A stretch of 64,000 bases of DNA from Chania multitudinisentens RB-25. Lineage in GTDB: Bacteria > Pseudomonadota > Gammaproteobacteria > Enterobacterales > Enterobacteriaceae. A program made the translations under genes and the position numbers. The notes beneath the pieces are model-generated. The model saw only the letters and a list, made by a program, of their open reading frames with translations. It was not told where the DNA came from and did no database searches. This document shows, one piece after another, positions 1 to 7,890 of this stretch (positions within the stretch are counted from its first letter, which is position 1; every line of letters begins with the position of its first letter). The stretch is from contig NZ_CP007044.2 of NCBI RefSeq assembly GCF_000520015.2, positions 744,001 to 808,000 of the forward strand. Direction: 5' to 3'.

Positions 1-747
1 AGTAATCGAGTTATGCGTGCTGAGCCGGCTCATTTCGGTATGCGCCTTCGCCAACATTTGCTGATTGCGGTTGTAATTACGCACCAACTGGCCCAACTCG
101 TCATCCTGATGTTGAGCGGGTAGCATCAGTTGATGATAAGGCATATCTTCCTGAGAGATATTCTCCAAATCCCTCACCATCGCGCGCAATGGGTACACCA
201 GTAGCCGATTCATACACCAGGTAATTGCCACCGACAGGATCAACGCCAACAACAGATAAGTTGATAGCAGAGTGGACAACATACTGAGAATGAACTGATA
301 CATGCGGAACGAATCAGCCTGTAGCACCAGATAAGCCAATGGCTGAGGATTAGCTGACATCCGCTCCAGCGAATAAAGCGGCACAGAAATCTGCACCGGT
401 AACTCAAAAATACGCGCCACCAGCGCAGGCACTGGTCGTTCAGGAGGGAAATTGGCATTTAGGGCCAAAAACTCGTTCGGTAGGACGATATCTGCTCGCG
501 TGAGTATCCCTACCGGCAGCAACGAATTGAGTACACGTTTGGTTTTCGGCACATCCATGCGCAATACCGCATCAGCCAGCGGTTGGCGGACAGAATGAGC
601 GATATTCTCCAATTGCTGGGCGTAGTCATCCTTGCGCTGCTGCACAAAATGGAATAACTGGATGACGATAAAGATACAGATCGTAACCAGTGCGACACCG
701 GATACCACTGCCATCTGCTTAATCGTTAACGAGCGCCTGACCTGCAA
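1..747 (-). CDS. hmsP: HmsP/PdeK c-di-GMP phosphodiesterase, N-terminal part (cut by window edge)
   Basis: This is the first 249 residues of a membrane c-di-GMP phosphodiesterase of the HmsP (Yersinia) / YhjK-PdeK (E. coli) type; the GGDEF/EAL part lies beyond the left edge. What is visible is an N-terminal membrane helix (about residues 8-28), a periplasmic sensor segment containing FELPVQISVPLYSLER, a second membrane helix (about 165-190) and a HAMP-like stretch with DDELGQLVRNYNRNQQ. A TAG stop sits in frame just upstream and no ATG is available, so the start is the TTG at 747, preceded by GGAGAG at a good distance. It is downstream of bcsC on the same strand, as in E. coli, which fits a role in lowering the c-di-GMP that activates BcsA. 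Family assignment rests on the N-terminal half only. Confidence 0.85.
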   Translation of the reverse strand, partial: MQVRRSLTIKQMAVVSGVALVTICIFIVIQLFHFVQQRKDDYAQQLENIAHSVRQPLADAVLRMDVPKTKRVLNSLLPVGILTRADIVLPNEFLALNANFPPERPVPALVARIFELPVQISVPLYSLERMSANPQPLAYLVLQADSFRMYQFILSMLSTLLSTYLLLALILSVAITWCMNRLLVYPLRAMVRDLENISQEDMPYHQLMLPAQHQDDELGQLVRNYNRNQQMLAKAHTEMSRLSTHNSIT

Positions 748-904
748 ACCATCTCTCCGCTAATTCGGGCTGCGATAAAAAGGAGCAGATGCCATATTGT
801 CTGCCTCCTCAACCTGGCCTGAGTATACTTGATTGTTTCGCATGCTTACCTTTGGCTGAGAGCAGAAAAGCGCGGGTTTCAGTATTCTCTCTTAGCCGGG
901 ATCA

Positions 905-931
905 CCACAGGGTAGCAAAACTCCCCTGTGG
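905..931. repeat. Inverted repeat between bcsC and hmsP
   Basis: CCACAGGG and CCCTGTGG form an 8-bp perfect stem around an 11-nt loop. It lies in the 211-bp gap after the bcsC stop. No T-run follows on the minus strand, so it is more likely an mRNA processing or stability hairpin than an intrinsic terminator. The rest of this gap shows nothing recognisable. Confidence 0.5.
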
Positions 932-958
932 AGACACTCTGAATCCGTCGATTTCTCG

Positions 959-3900
959 TTACTTGAAATCGGCATAAGGCGTTAGAGGTTGCGGAGGTAA
1001 ATCGAGATCGCCCTGCCAGCCAGCAAACGAATAACGCAGATAAATCAACGCGTGGCTGGGTGTATAGTCTTTTGCTTGCTGGATATCGACCCCGGCTCCC
1101 AAAGTCCAGTGAGAACTTAGACGGCGTTCGATAATCGCCCGCAGGGTATACCCGACACCGGAGGAGGAACTGCCATTTTCTACAGCAAACTTGTCTGGCA
1201 GAGAATCGGGGATCAACCCTTGCAGCGGATAACGTTTTTCATCATGGGTTTTCGAGTGTGAAACCGACACCGAACCCCCGACCTCCCACGACCAGTTTTC
1301 AGTCCGCTGGCGGTAATTCAGCGGGATGGTCAGCGATACATATTCCTGCGGGCTGTAATAGCCACCCTGCCCCAGAGAGTAGCCGCTTAAATCCTTCTGG
1401 TAATGCCACAACATGCTGCTCAACCCAATGGTGACTCGGCGATTATCCTCATTGATCAGTTTATAGTAATAACCCGCCATCAGCCGCTGGCGCTGATTAT
1501 CCTCAACGTTTTGCCCCGTAAGTTGATGGGCGCTGAGATCGGCCCAGACACCGTTGGCCTCACCGCGATCGTAACTGCCGCTGAGGCTGATACCGGTGGC
1601 CCGCACGCCGCCCCAGACGATCCCGGTATTGGGATCGCGTGTGCCGCCAAACGCCAGCAACGAGCTGGAAAGCGGCCGCCGTGAAACACCCAGAGTCCAG
1701 CCGATGTGGTTCCAGTCCCCATTGTAAGCCACCCCACCAACCCAATCCTCCACTTCAAAACCTAACGGCGTGGTTCCCAGATCGGTTTCCCAGCGATCGT
1801 TTTTCCACCCTATTGCCACGCTGGTGCCGGTCGTTTTCTGCTGTTCGTCACCGCTGCACCCAACCACCCGGCAGGTACCGAACGTTTCGAAGTATTTCCC
1901 TCCCACGGTAGAAAAGGTACCCGCGTTCAGTTGAACGGTATCAGTACGGAAGAAGGCGCGGCCATCATACAGCGGCATACCCACCTGTAGCATGGTGTCA
2001 TGTGCTTTGTAATCAGAGATCCCTCCGGTGCCACTCGAACGCCAGTAGTCATGATCAAGCGTCACATTAATATCCTGCTGGCGGTAAAGATCGGCGGCAT
2101 CAGAGCGGATACCGCGCTTAAGCCAATCGTCGGTTGGATTATTGCGCGTCGCGCGGGTATAGCTGTCGTTATCCTTCGGGATGGCCGGGGTAATCCCGCT
2201 GGCTACCATAGCCTGACGATAATCCTGCTGGGCCGCAGCCGGTTGCTGTTGCGCCTGCTCCAACCGTGCGGCATCGCGATACACCAGCGCTTTCGCCTGG
2301 CCTACAGGCTCTTGTTGGGCAGCCGTTTTTAATTGTGTGAAGATAGCCATTGCATTCTGCGGTTCGCCCACCGCGTACCAGGCATTGGCTAACCGGCGTT
2401 GACCATTGAGCGACTCATCCCCTTGTGGCGCTGCCGTTTGCAACCGTTGGTGCGCCTCAATCAACTTGCCTTCGGCGATGTAAGCTTCAATGATCCCCAA
2501 ACGGGCATCCGGGTTATTGGGCTCACGCAGGCATACCCGCTGATAATCTGTCAGCGCTTCCCCGTATTCCTCCCGTTCCAGCGCCCAATCGGCAAGCTGT
2601 AGATCGATACGCACATCCGGCGGTTGCTGGCGCAGATAGGCAATCGCGCCGGGTTCGTCACCGGCGGCCCGCAGTTTCTCCGCCTGAGCCAGCGTTGCCT
2701 GTATCTCCAGCCGTTTGGCCATCTCACGCATCTCATCGTCCCACTGGGCTTTCGGCAACGTATTCAGGCGTGCCAGCGCCTGCTCATCGCGATCGCTGGC
2801 TGAAAGGTACAACGCATAGGCGTAAGTCTGCTGCGGATCACTCGGGTTATTCTGCGCCAACTGGCGGAATAGCGTATCAGCCTGCTGCTGCTGCCCAATC
2901 TGGCGCAGCACTTGCGCATAGTGGTAGGTTAGCCAGGCATCGTTCGGGTCTCGTTGATGTGCCTGCTGGTATTTTTCTGCCGCCTGGGGCCACTGTTGAT
3001 GCTCTGCCAACATTTCGGCCTCCTGCTTCAACATATCCAGTTGCAGGCTGTCAAGGGTGCTACGCAGATTGTCCTGTTGCCTGCGTGACAGGCTGTTCAT
3101 GTAGGCCAACGCCTTTTGCGGGGACTGACGCTGATAGATATTCACCAAACCGCGTACTGCGCTGCCACTGCTCGGATCAAGGCGCAAAGCCTGCTGATAA
3201 TAGCGTTCTGCGGCAACATCATCTTTCTTCGCCACCGCAACATCGCCAAGGCCAATCAATGCGCTGTTGTCGCTGCTATCGATCTGCCGTGCCTGCTGAT
3301 ATTTCTGCTGTGCTAATGGCAAATCATTGGCTTTCAGCGCTTTATCACCACCATCAATCGCCAGCCAATAACGGCTACTCTTGATCAGACTTTGCCACTT
3401 ACTGCTGTCGTAACCATTCTTATCCGCTTCCTGCGCTTGCAGGAACAGGCTCAACGCTTTTTGACGATTACCGGCACGTGAATAGGCCAAGCCAAGCGCC
3501 CCTAACACCTGCGCATCATCCGGCGATCTTACCAACGCTTTAGTCAGCTCCGGGATCGCGGCTTGGCTACCACCGCGATCCACCTGGGCTAAACCAGCAA
3601 CCCGCGCCTGATAAATGGGATCGGCCAACAACGCCTGCTGCCTTGTCAATTCTTGCTGGCCGCTGGCTATCCGATCGCTGCTTTCAAATACCGTGAGAAA
3701 TTGTTTGAGTGCGGCCACGCTCTGCGGGCTGACCGCCATCGTTTTGACTCTTGCCAACCACACATCAGCCGCCTGGTCGCGCCCAGCGGGATCGGCAGCA
3801 ACTTTCTGTAACAGACCATAAGCCTGTGCATCGCGGTTCTGGCTGAACAACATTTGCACTAATGACATACGCAACGCGATATTGCCGGGATACTGCTGAT

Positions 3901-4429
3901 CCAGCGCCTGCAATTTTTGCAGTGCTGTTGGTTCCTGCCCTGGCAGCCGCGCCACCAACTGCCAATACTCCACGGCCACCTCAAGCGTTGGTAAATCGCC
4001 ATGGAACAGTTCATCGTACTGCGCCTTTGCCTCAGGCAGGCGGCCGGCAACCGCCAGCAAACGCGCCTGTTGCAGCTTCTGGCGCATTTCCGGCTGGGTC
4101 AGTAATAGATTCATCTCCGCCTGACGGTAAACATCAGACTGCGGGGCGATACTTTTCAGCTTACCCAACTGCTGCTGTGCCAAAGCCTGATCGCCCTGGC
4201 GCAGCGCCAAACGCAAACGTGCCGCAATCACATCAGGATTATTCGGTTCAATCAATTCAAGACGATAAAGCGACTGGCGAACCAATTCATCTTTATTGCT
4301 GGCTTCACCAACGCGCACCTGTTCCAGTAACCATTGCTCAGGGGCAACGGTTTCTGCACTTTGTGCCTGTGGCAACATCGCCAGGCTCAACGAGAACAGA
4401 CTCAGCCAGTTTATTCTAAACTTGCGCAT
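959..4429 (-). CDS. bcsC: Cellulose synthase outer-membrane subunit BcsC
   Basis: BcsC exports the cellulose chain across the periplasm and outer membrane. The 1156 residues match the usual length (about 1157 in E. coli). A Sec signal peptide ends near residue 24 (AQSAE). Residues about 30-780 are a TPR superhelix, with repeated patterns such as AAERYYQQALRLDPSSG and GLGDVAVAKKDDVAAERYYQ; this periplasmic arm binds peptidoglycan and other Bcs parts. From about residue 800 on, alternating beta-strand sequence forms the C-terminal outer-membrane barrel, ending YADFK rather than in a canonical C-terminal Phe. The start overlaps the last 19 bases of bcsZ, so the genes are probably translationally coupled. 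It is the last gene of the bcsRQABZC operon. Confidence 0.97.
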   Translation of the reverse strand: MRKFRINWLSLFSLSLAMLPQAQSAETVAPEQWLLEQVRVGEASNKDELVRQSLYRLELIEPNNPDVIAARLRLALRQGDQALAQQQLGKLKSIAPQSDVYRQAEMNLLLTQPEMRQKLQQARLLAVAGRLPEAKAQYDELFHGDLPTLEVAVEYWQLVARLPGQEPTALQKLQALDQQYPGNIALRMSLVQMLFSQNRDAQAYGLLQKVAADPAGRDQAADVWLARVKTMAVSPQSVAALKQFLTVFESSDRIASGQQELTRQQALLADPIYQARVAGLAQVDRGGSQAAIPELTKALVRSPDDAQVLGALGLAYSRAGNRQKALSLFLQAQEADKNGYDSSKWQSLIKSSRYWLAIDGGDKALKANDLPLAQQKYQQARQIDSSDNSALIGLGDVAVAKKDDVAAERYYQQALRLDPSSGSAVRGLVNIYQRQSPQKALAYMNSLSRRQQDNLRSTLDSLQLDMLKQEAEMLAEHQQWPQAAEKYQQAHQRDPNDAWLTYHYAQVLRQIGQQQQADTLFRQLAQNNPSDPQQTYAYALYLSASDRDEQALARLNTLPKAQWDDEMREMAKRLEIQATLAQAEKLRAAGDEPGAIAYLRQQPPDVRIDLQLADWALEREEYGEALTDYQRVCLREPNNPDARLGIIEAYIAEGKLIEAHQRLQTAAPQGDESLNGQRRLANAWYAVGEPQNAMAIFTQLKTAAQQEPVGQAKALVYRDAARLEQAQQQPAAAQQDYRQAMVASGITPAIPKDNDSYTRATRNNPTDDWLKRGIRSDAADLYRQQDINVTLDHDYWRSSGTGGISDYKAHDTMLQVGMPLYDGRAFFRTDTVQLNAGTFSTVGGKYFETFGTCRVVGCSGDEQQKTTGTSVAIGWKNDRWETDLGTTPLGFEVEDWVGGVAYNGDWNHIGWTLGVSRRPLSSSLLAFGGTRDPNTGIVWGGVRATGISLSGSYDRGEANGVWADLSAHQLTGQNVEDNQRQRLMAGYYYKLINEDNRRVTIGLSSMLWHYQKDLSGYSLGQGGYYSPQEYVSLTIPLNYRQRTENWSWEVGGSVSVSHSKTHDEKRYPLQGLIPDSLPDKFAVENGSSSSGVGYTLRAIIERRLSSHWTLGAGVDIQQAKDYTPSHALIYLRYSFAGWQGDLDLPPQPLTPYADFK

Positions 4430-5520
4430 TGGCCACTCCAGGAAGGTTGAAGTTCACCTTGGCGATTGAAACGATAGCGTTGTTGATCCCATCCCTGCCC
4501 AAACAGCGTCAGAGAAGCATCGAAGTAGGCATTTTTCCCCGGCGGGTTATCTTTGATGCGCTGGCGCTGTACCGCCAACGCACCGGGCTGATCGGCCAAC
4601 AGCGGCAACAACGCCGCCGAGAAACCCACCGGGCCATTACCCGTGGTTTTGCCCGTGTTGGTAGCAACGATCTCTGGTGGCAACGCTTGCTGAGCAGTGA
4701 GTTGAGCCATCGGCAGGAACTGCTGAACCAATGCCGCTTTATGCGGATCATCATCCGCCAGCATCCCCGCCCACAGGTAAACACGAATAGCGTCATAGCT
4801 GCCAACATTGGGTTTCACACTGTCTGGTTGCCAGCCTTGCTCGGCCTGCCACACCACCCAATCCGGGGAAAAACCGCGCGGTGCCGTTTCCAGCCACAGG
4901 CGCTGGCGGGTGCTTTGCATGGTTTTCCATGGCTCGCTTAATGCCGCGAAACGCGCCAGCAACTGCGGGGGCAGATAGCTCGGGTTGAAGCGCCAGCGAT
5001 CGCCAGCGACAAAACCCACCTTGCCCGGCAACAACATCACCCCCAGGCCAGGAATATCCGCCACTTCTTCACGGCCAATCCGTTGCAGCAACAGGGTTCC
5101 CAACGTTTGGTAACGGCGGCTTTGCCACAGCCGCCCCGCCTCTAGCAGGTCATAAGCTATCCATAAATCGGCGTCAGACGCCGAGTTTTTGTCTAGGACT
5201 TCCCACTGTTGCTTTTCATTCTTCCCCCACAGCCAGGCTGGCAAACGCGCACTCAAACCGCCAGCAGCCAGGTTGTTTTCTGTCCAGGTCAGCAGTTTGT
5301 CGAATGCCGGCCGATCGTTGGCCACCAGCGCGAAGAACAGACCATAGCTCTGCCCTTCGGAGGTGGTGATGGCGTTCGGGCTGCTCGGATCGATCACCCG
5401 CCCCTCATCACTGATATAAAACTGTTTATATTGCTGCCAGGCAGGCCACGGGCAAGCCTGCGCAGTACCCACAGCACATAACAACAAACTGGACAGCAAG
5501 TGTTTCAACGTCGCCCGCAT
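4411..5520 (-). CDS. bcsZ: Periplasmic endo-1,4-beta-glucanase BcsZ (GH8)
   Basis: BcsZ is a family-8 glycoside hydrolase that cuts misassembled cellulose in the periplasm and tunes polymer yield. The 369-residue protein begins with a signal peptide (about residues 1-22, ending AQAC). The GH8 signature around residues 50-70 (ITTSEGQSYGLFFALVANDR) carries the catalytic-acid Glu, and the SDADLWIAYDLLEAGRLW segment is also typical. Length equals that of E. coli BcsZ (368). It sits 5 bp after bcsB and overlaps the bcsC start by 19 bp. Confidence 0.96.
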   Translation of the reverse strand: MRATLKHLLSSLLLCAVGTAQACPWPAWQQYKQFYISDEGRVIDPSSPNAITTSEGQSYGLFFALVANDRPAFDKLLTWTENNLAAGGLSARLPAWLWGKNEKQQWEVLDKNSASDADLWIAYDLLEAGRLWQSRRYQTLGTLLLQRIGREEVADIPGLGVMLLPGKVGFVAGDRWRFNPSYLPPQLLARFAALSEPWKTMQSTRQRLWLETAPRGFSPDWVVWQAEQGWQPDSVKPNVGSYDAIRVYLWAGMLADDDPHKAALVQQFLPMAQLTAQQALPPEIVATNTGKTTGNGPVGFSAALLPLLADQPGALAVQRQRIKDNPPGKNAYFDASLTLFGQGWDQQRYRFNRQGELQPSWSGQCASLE

Positions 5521-5525
5521 GGCAT

Positions 5526-7835
5526 TTAATCCCGTTCTTCCGGTGACAGGCGGCTACGGCTATAAGCTCTCAGCCCCCGCCACAGCAGCAGCGCCAGAAT
5601 CACAACCACCGAGGTTGCGACAACGGCCAGCCAGACAGGGTGCGTAGCCAGCAGGTGCCAGATGCGCTCCCACCACGGCAGGTGACCAACATAATAAATA
5701 TCACCCACGCTCAAACTGTTGACGCCCGACTCACGGATAACCGCAACCGAACCAAACACGGCGGCACGTTTACTGCTATCCAGCAGTGCATTATTCATCA
5801 GTTCAAAACCGCGCGGGCTGTCTGCCAGCAACGCCACAATACTGCGTTGATCGTTGAACGGAGACTGCACGCCGATAATCGCGGCCATGGCACCTTCAGA
5901 ACTGATAGTGGTTTTACTGTCTGGGGTTGCATCATCCTGTTGCACTTCCATACCCGGCAATGGCAACTGCCGCATTGGCTGTTTCACCCAGCTTTGCGTT
6001 GCCTCCACCAGCAGGCTGATTTTCTTTTCATCGCGCAGTTCAGGCGGAATAGTACCGATCATCAGAATATCGGCATCAATGCCCTTCGCCTGCGACCAAT
6101 CATCAATCAATGTCATGGCTAATGCCGGATAACCGGTTTGCGCCCCCACATTCCCCAATGCGTTGAGCAAAGCACTGATCTGAGCAGGCTGCGGCTGTTT
6201 GTTCACCAGCACCATGGTCTGCGACAGATCGGCCAAGCGGCTGAACGGGAAGCTGGCATTGGCAAAAGCACGTAAATCAGGCATCGCAATGAAGTGCAGG
6301 TAACCGGAGAAATCAATCGTGGAACTGCCGTCGATCACCGCATGGTTTAACGCTACCGAATAGGTTTCGCAACGTCCTTCCGTTCCACTGGCCACCAATG
6401 TGGTGTAATCAAAGTCGAAACGTATCTGGTTGATGGCCTCCAGCTTCAGTGCCGGAATGTTGACCGTTTTCTCAGAGGCAATCAGCCCCTGCCGCAGCGG
6501 GATCCCCAACAGTTTTCCGTCTTGCTCTTTCTCTGGTATCAGCGAATAAGCCTGCACAAACTGATTATTCAAACTGATATTCAGATGCGAACCATCCTGA
6601 ATACGCGGCGTGGTATAACGATATTTGAGGTACATATCGATACCCGTACTGCGGATCAGGAATAAATCGGGTGGCAAATTCATACCCAGTGAAATCGGGC
6701 CAGGCTCAATACCAACGGTTTGCAGTTGCCCGGCATATTGCTGCAACTCACTGAACGTCATCGGCCGATCGGTACGCACCCAGTTTGGTGCATCGTATGG
6801 TTGCCGTGGTAACAGTTGTTCGACCTTATCCACCGTCAGGTTCTGGCCCCGGAACAGGATATTACCCTGAGCAATCCCATTCACGGCGGTGAGCAGATCA
6901 TTATCGTCACGCCCTTGTATCAGCAGCAATTTCACATACGGATTATCCGGGTGGCTGATCATTTCTATCGTTGGAGCCTTCACCGGTGGGTAATCTTTCA
7001 GGAAATCAGGGCGGTGCTGATTGGTGGCAAACACAATCGCATGCTGGCTGGGCAACTGATTAAATAACGCTGGGAATGACTGACCGCGCCACTGCGCTTT
7101 GCTACCGAACCAGGAAGCCAAAATGGCGGCCGCCCGTTGCTGCGCCAAATCCGGTTGCCCGGCGAACACCATCGGTATATTCAACGGGCGATTGTCGCGG
7201 CTATCGAAAAAAGGCTCTGGAAAATGCGAAAGCTCGTTTTTCAGCGGTAATGCCTGGAAGCGCAGGTTCAGCGAACTGGATTTGCTGATATCCAACCACA
7301 ATGCGCTGTTGGTCGGGTTCTCACAAATATTCTGGTAGTGCCCCACAAACACCAGCCGCAACCGGTTGAAGTCACTGATATAACGCGGGTCAATCGGGAT
7401 TTGCACGCGGTTGGTTTTGCCCAGGTCCTCTGTGGTGAGCGCAGTCACCCCCATCAATTCATCGTTGAGATAGATCTTGATGTGGGATTCCTGCGGGATC
7501 AGAGAAGGCGATGGCATAAACTCCAAATCAAGCGTCGCTTGCGAAACCACTTCATCGCTGCGGACACCAAATTCGATCTGCCCTTCCGGGCGTGTTCCGC
7601 GCAGTGCAAAGGTGCCTGGCGGTGGAGCAATCAGCGCAAAAGGCAATTGCACGTCACGCACCGGCGCGTTCGGATCTTCGGGCACCGCCGGTCTGATCGG
7701 CGTCGTTACCGCAGCATCGCTGCCCACCGCTACGGGTGGCAGCCCTAACGGAAGCGCCGTCGTCGGTGTTTCAGCCTGAGACAAGAAGCTGATGCCTAAG
7801 GCCAATGCTGTAAACCAGATTATTTTTCTCGTCAT
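5526..7835 (-). CDS. bcsB: Cellulose synthase periplasmic subunit BcsB
   Basis: BcsB is the membrane-anchored periplasmic partner of BcsA and guides the nascent glucan. The 769 residues start with a signal peptide (about 1-21, LSQAE). Two carbohydrate-binding and flavodoxin-like repeats follow: one around QLPFALIAPPPGTFALRG to IKIYLNDELMGV, the second around GPISLGMNLPPDLFLIRSTG to LNISLNNQFVQAYSLIP. A single C-terminal membrane helix (about 728-752) precedes a short basic cytoplasmic tail. Length matches E. coli BcsB (779). It lies 55 bp after bcsA; BcsA and BcsB together form the catalytic core. Confidence 0.97.
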   Translation of the reverse strand: MTRKIIWFTALALGISFLSQAETPTTALPLGLPPVAVGSDAAVTTPIRPAVPEDPNAPVRDVQLPFALIAPPPGTFALRGTRPEGQIEFGVRSDEVVSQATLDLEFMPSPSLIPQESHIKIYLNDELMGVTALTTEDLGKTNRVQIPIDPRYISDFNRLRLVFVGHYQNICENPTNSALWLDISKSSSLNLRFQALPLKNELSHFPEPFFDSRDNRPLNIPMVFAGQPDLAQQRAAAILASWFGSKAQWRGQSFPALFNQLPSQHAIVFATNQHRPDFLKDYPPVKAPTIEMISHPDNPYVKLLLIQGRDDNDLLTAVNGIAQGNILFRGQNLTVDKVEQLLPRQPYDAPNWVRTDRPMTFSELQQYAGQLQTVGIEPGPISLGMNLPPDLFLIRSTGIDMYLKYRYTTPRIQDGSHLNISLNNQFVQAYSLIPEKEQDGKLLGIPLRQGLIASEKTVNIPALKLEAINQIRFDFDYTTLVASGTEGRCETYSVALNHAVIDGSSTIDFSGYLHFIAMPDLRAFANASFPFSRLADLSQTMVLVNKQPQPAQISALLNALGNVGAQTGYPALAMTLIDDWSQAKGIDADILMIGTIPPELRDEKKISLLVEATQSWVKQPMRQLPLPGMEVQQDDATPDSKTTISSEGAMAAIIGVQSPFNDQRSIVALLADSPRGFELMNNALLDSSKRAAVFGSVAVIRESGVNSLSVGDIYYVGHLPWWERIWHLLATHPVWLAVVATSVVVILALLLWRGLRAYSRSRLSPEERD

Positions 7836-7890
7836 CGTCTCATCATCAATGTTAGAACCTGCTCACGGATGAGCGGTTGTGATACACAGC

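Noticed and set aside
2695..3384. 229-codon plus-strand frame inside bcsC
   Set aside because: Mirror frame of the GC-rich repeat region of bcsC; no domain, Pro/Ser-rich random composition, no ribosome site.
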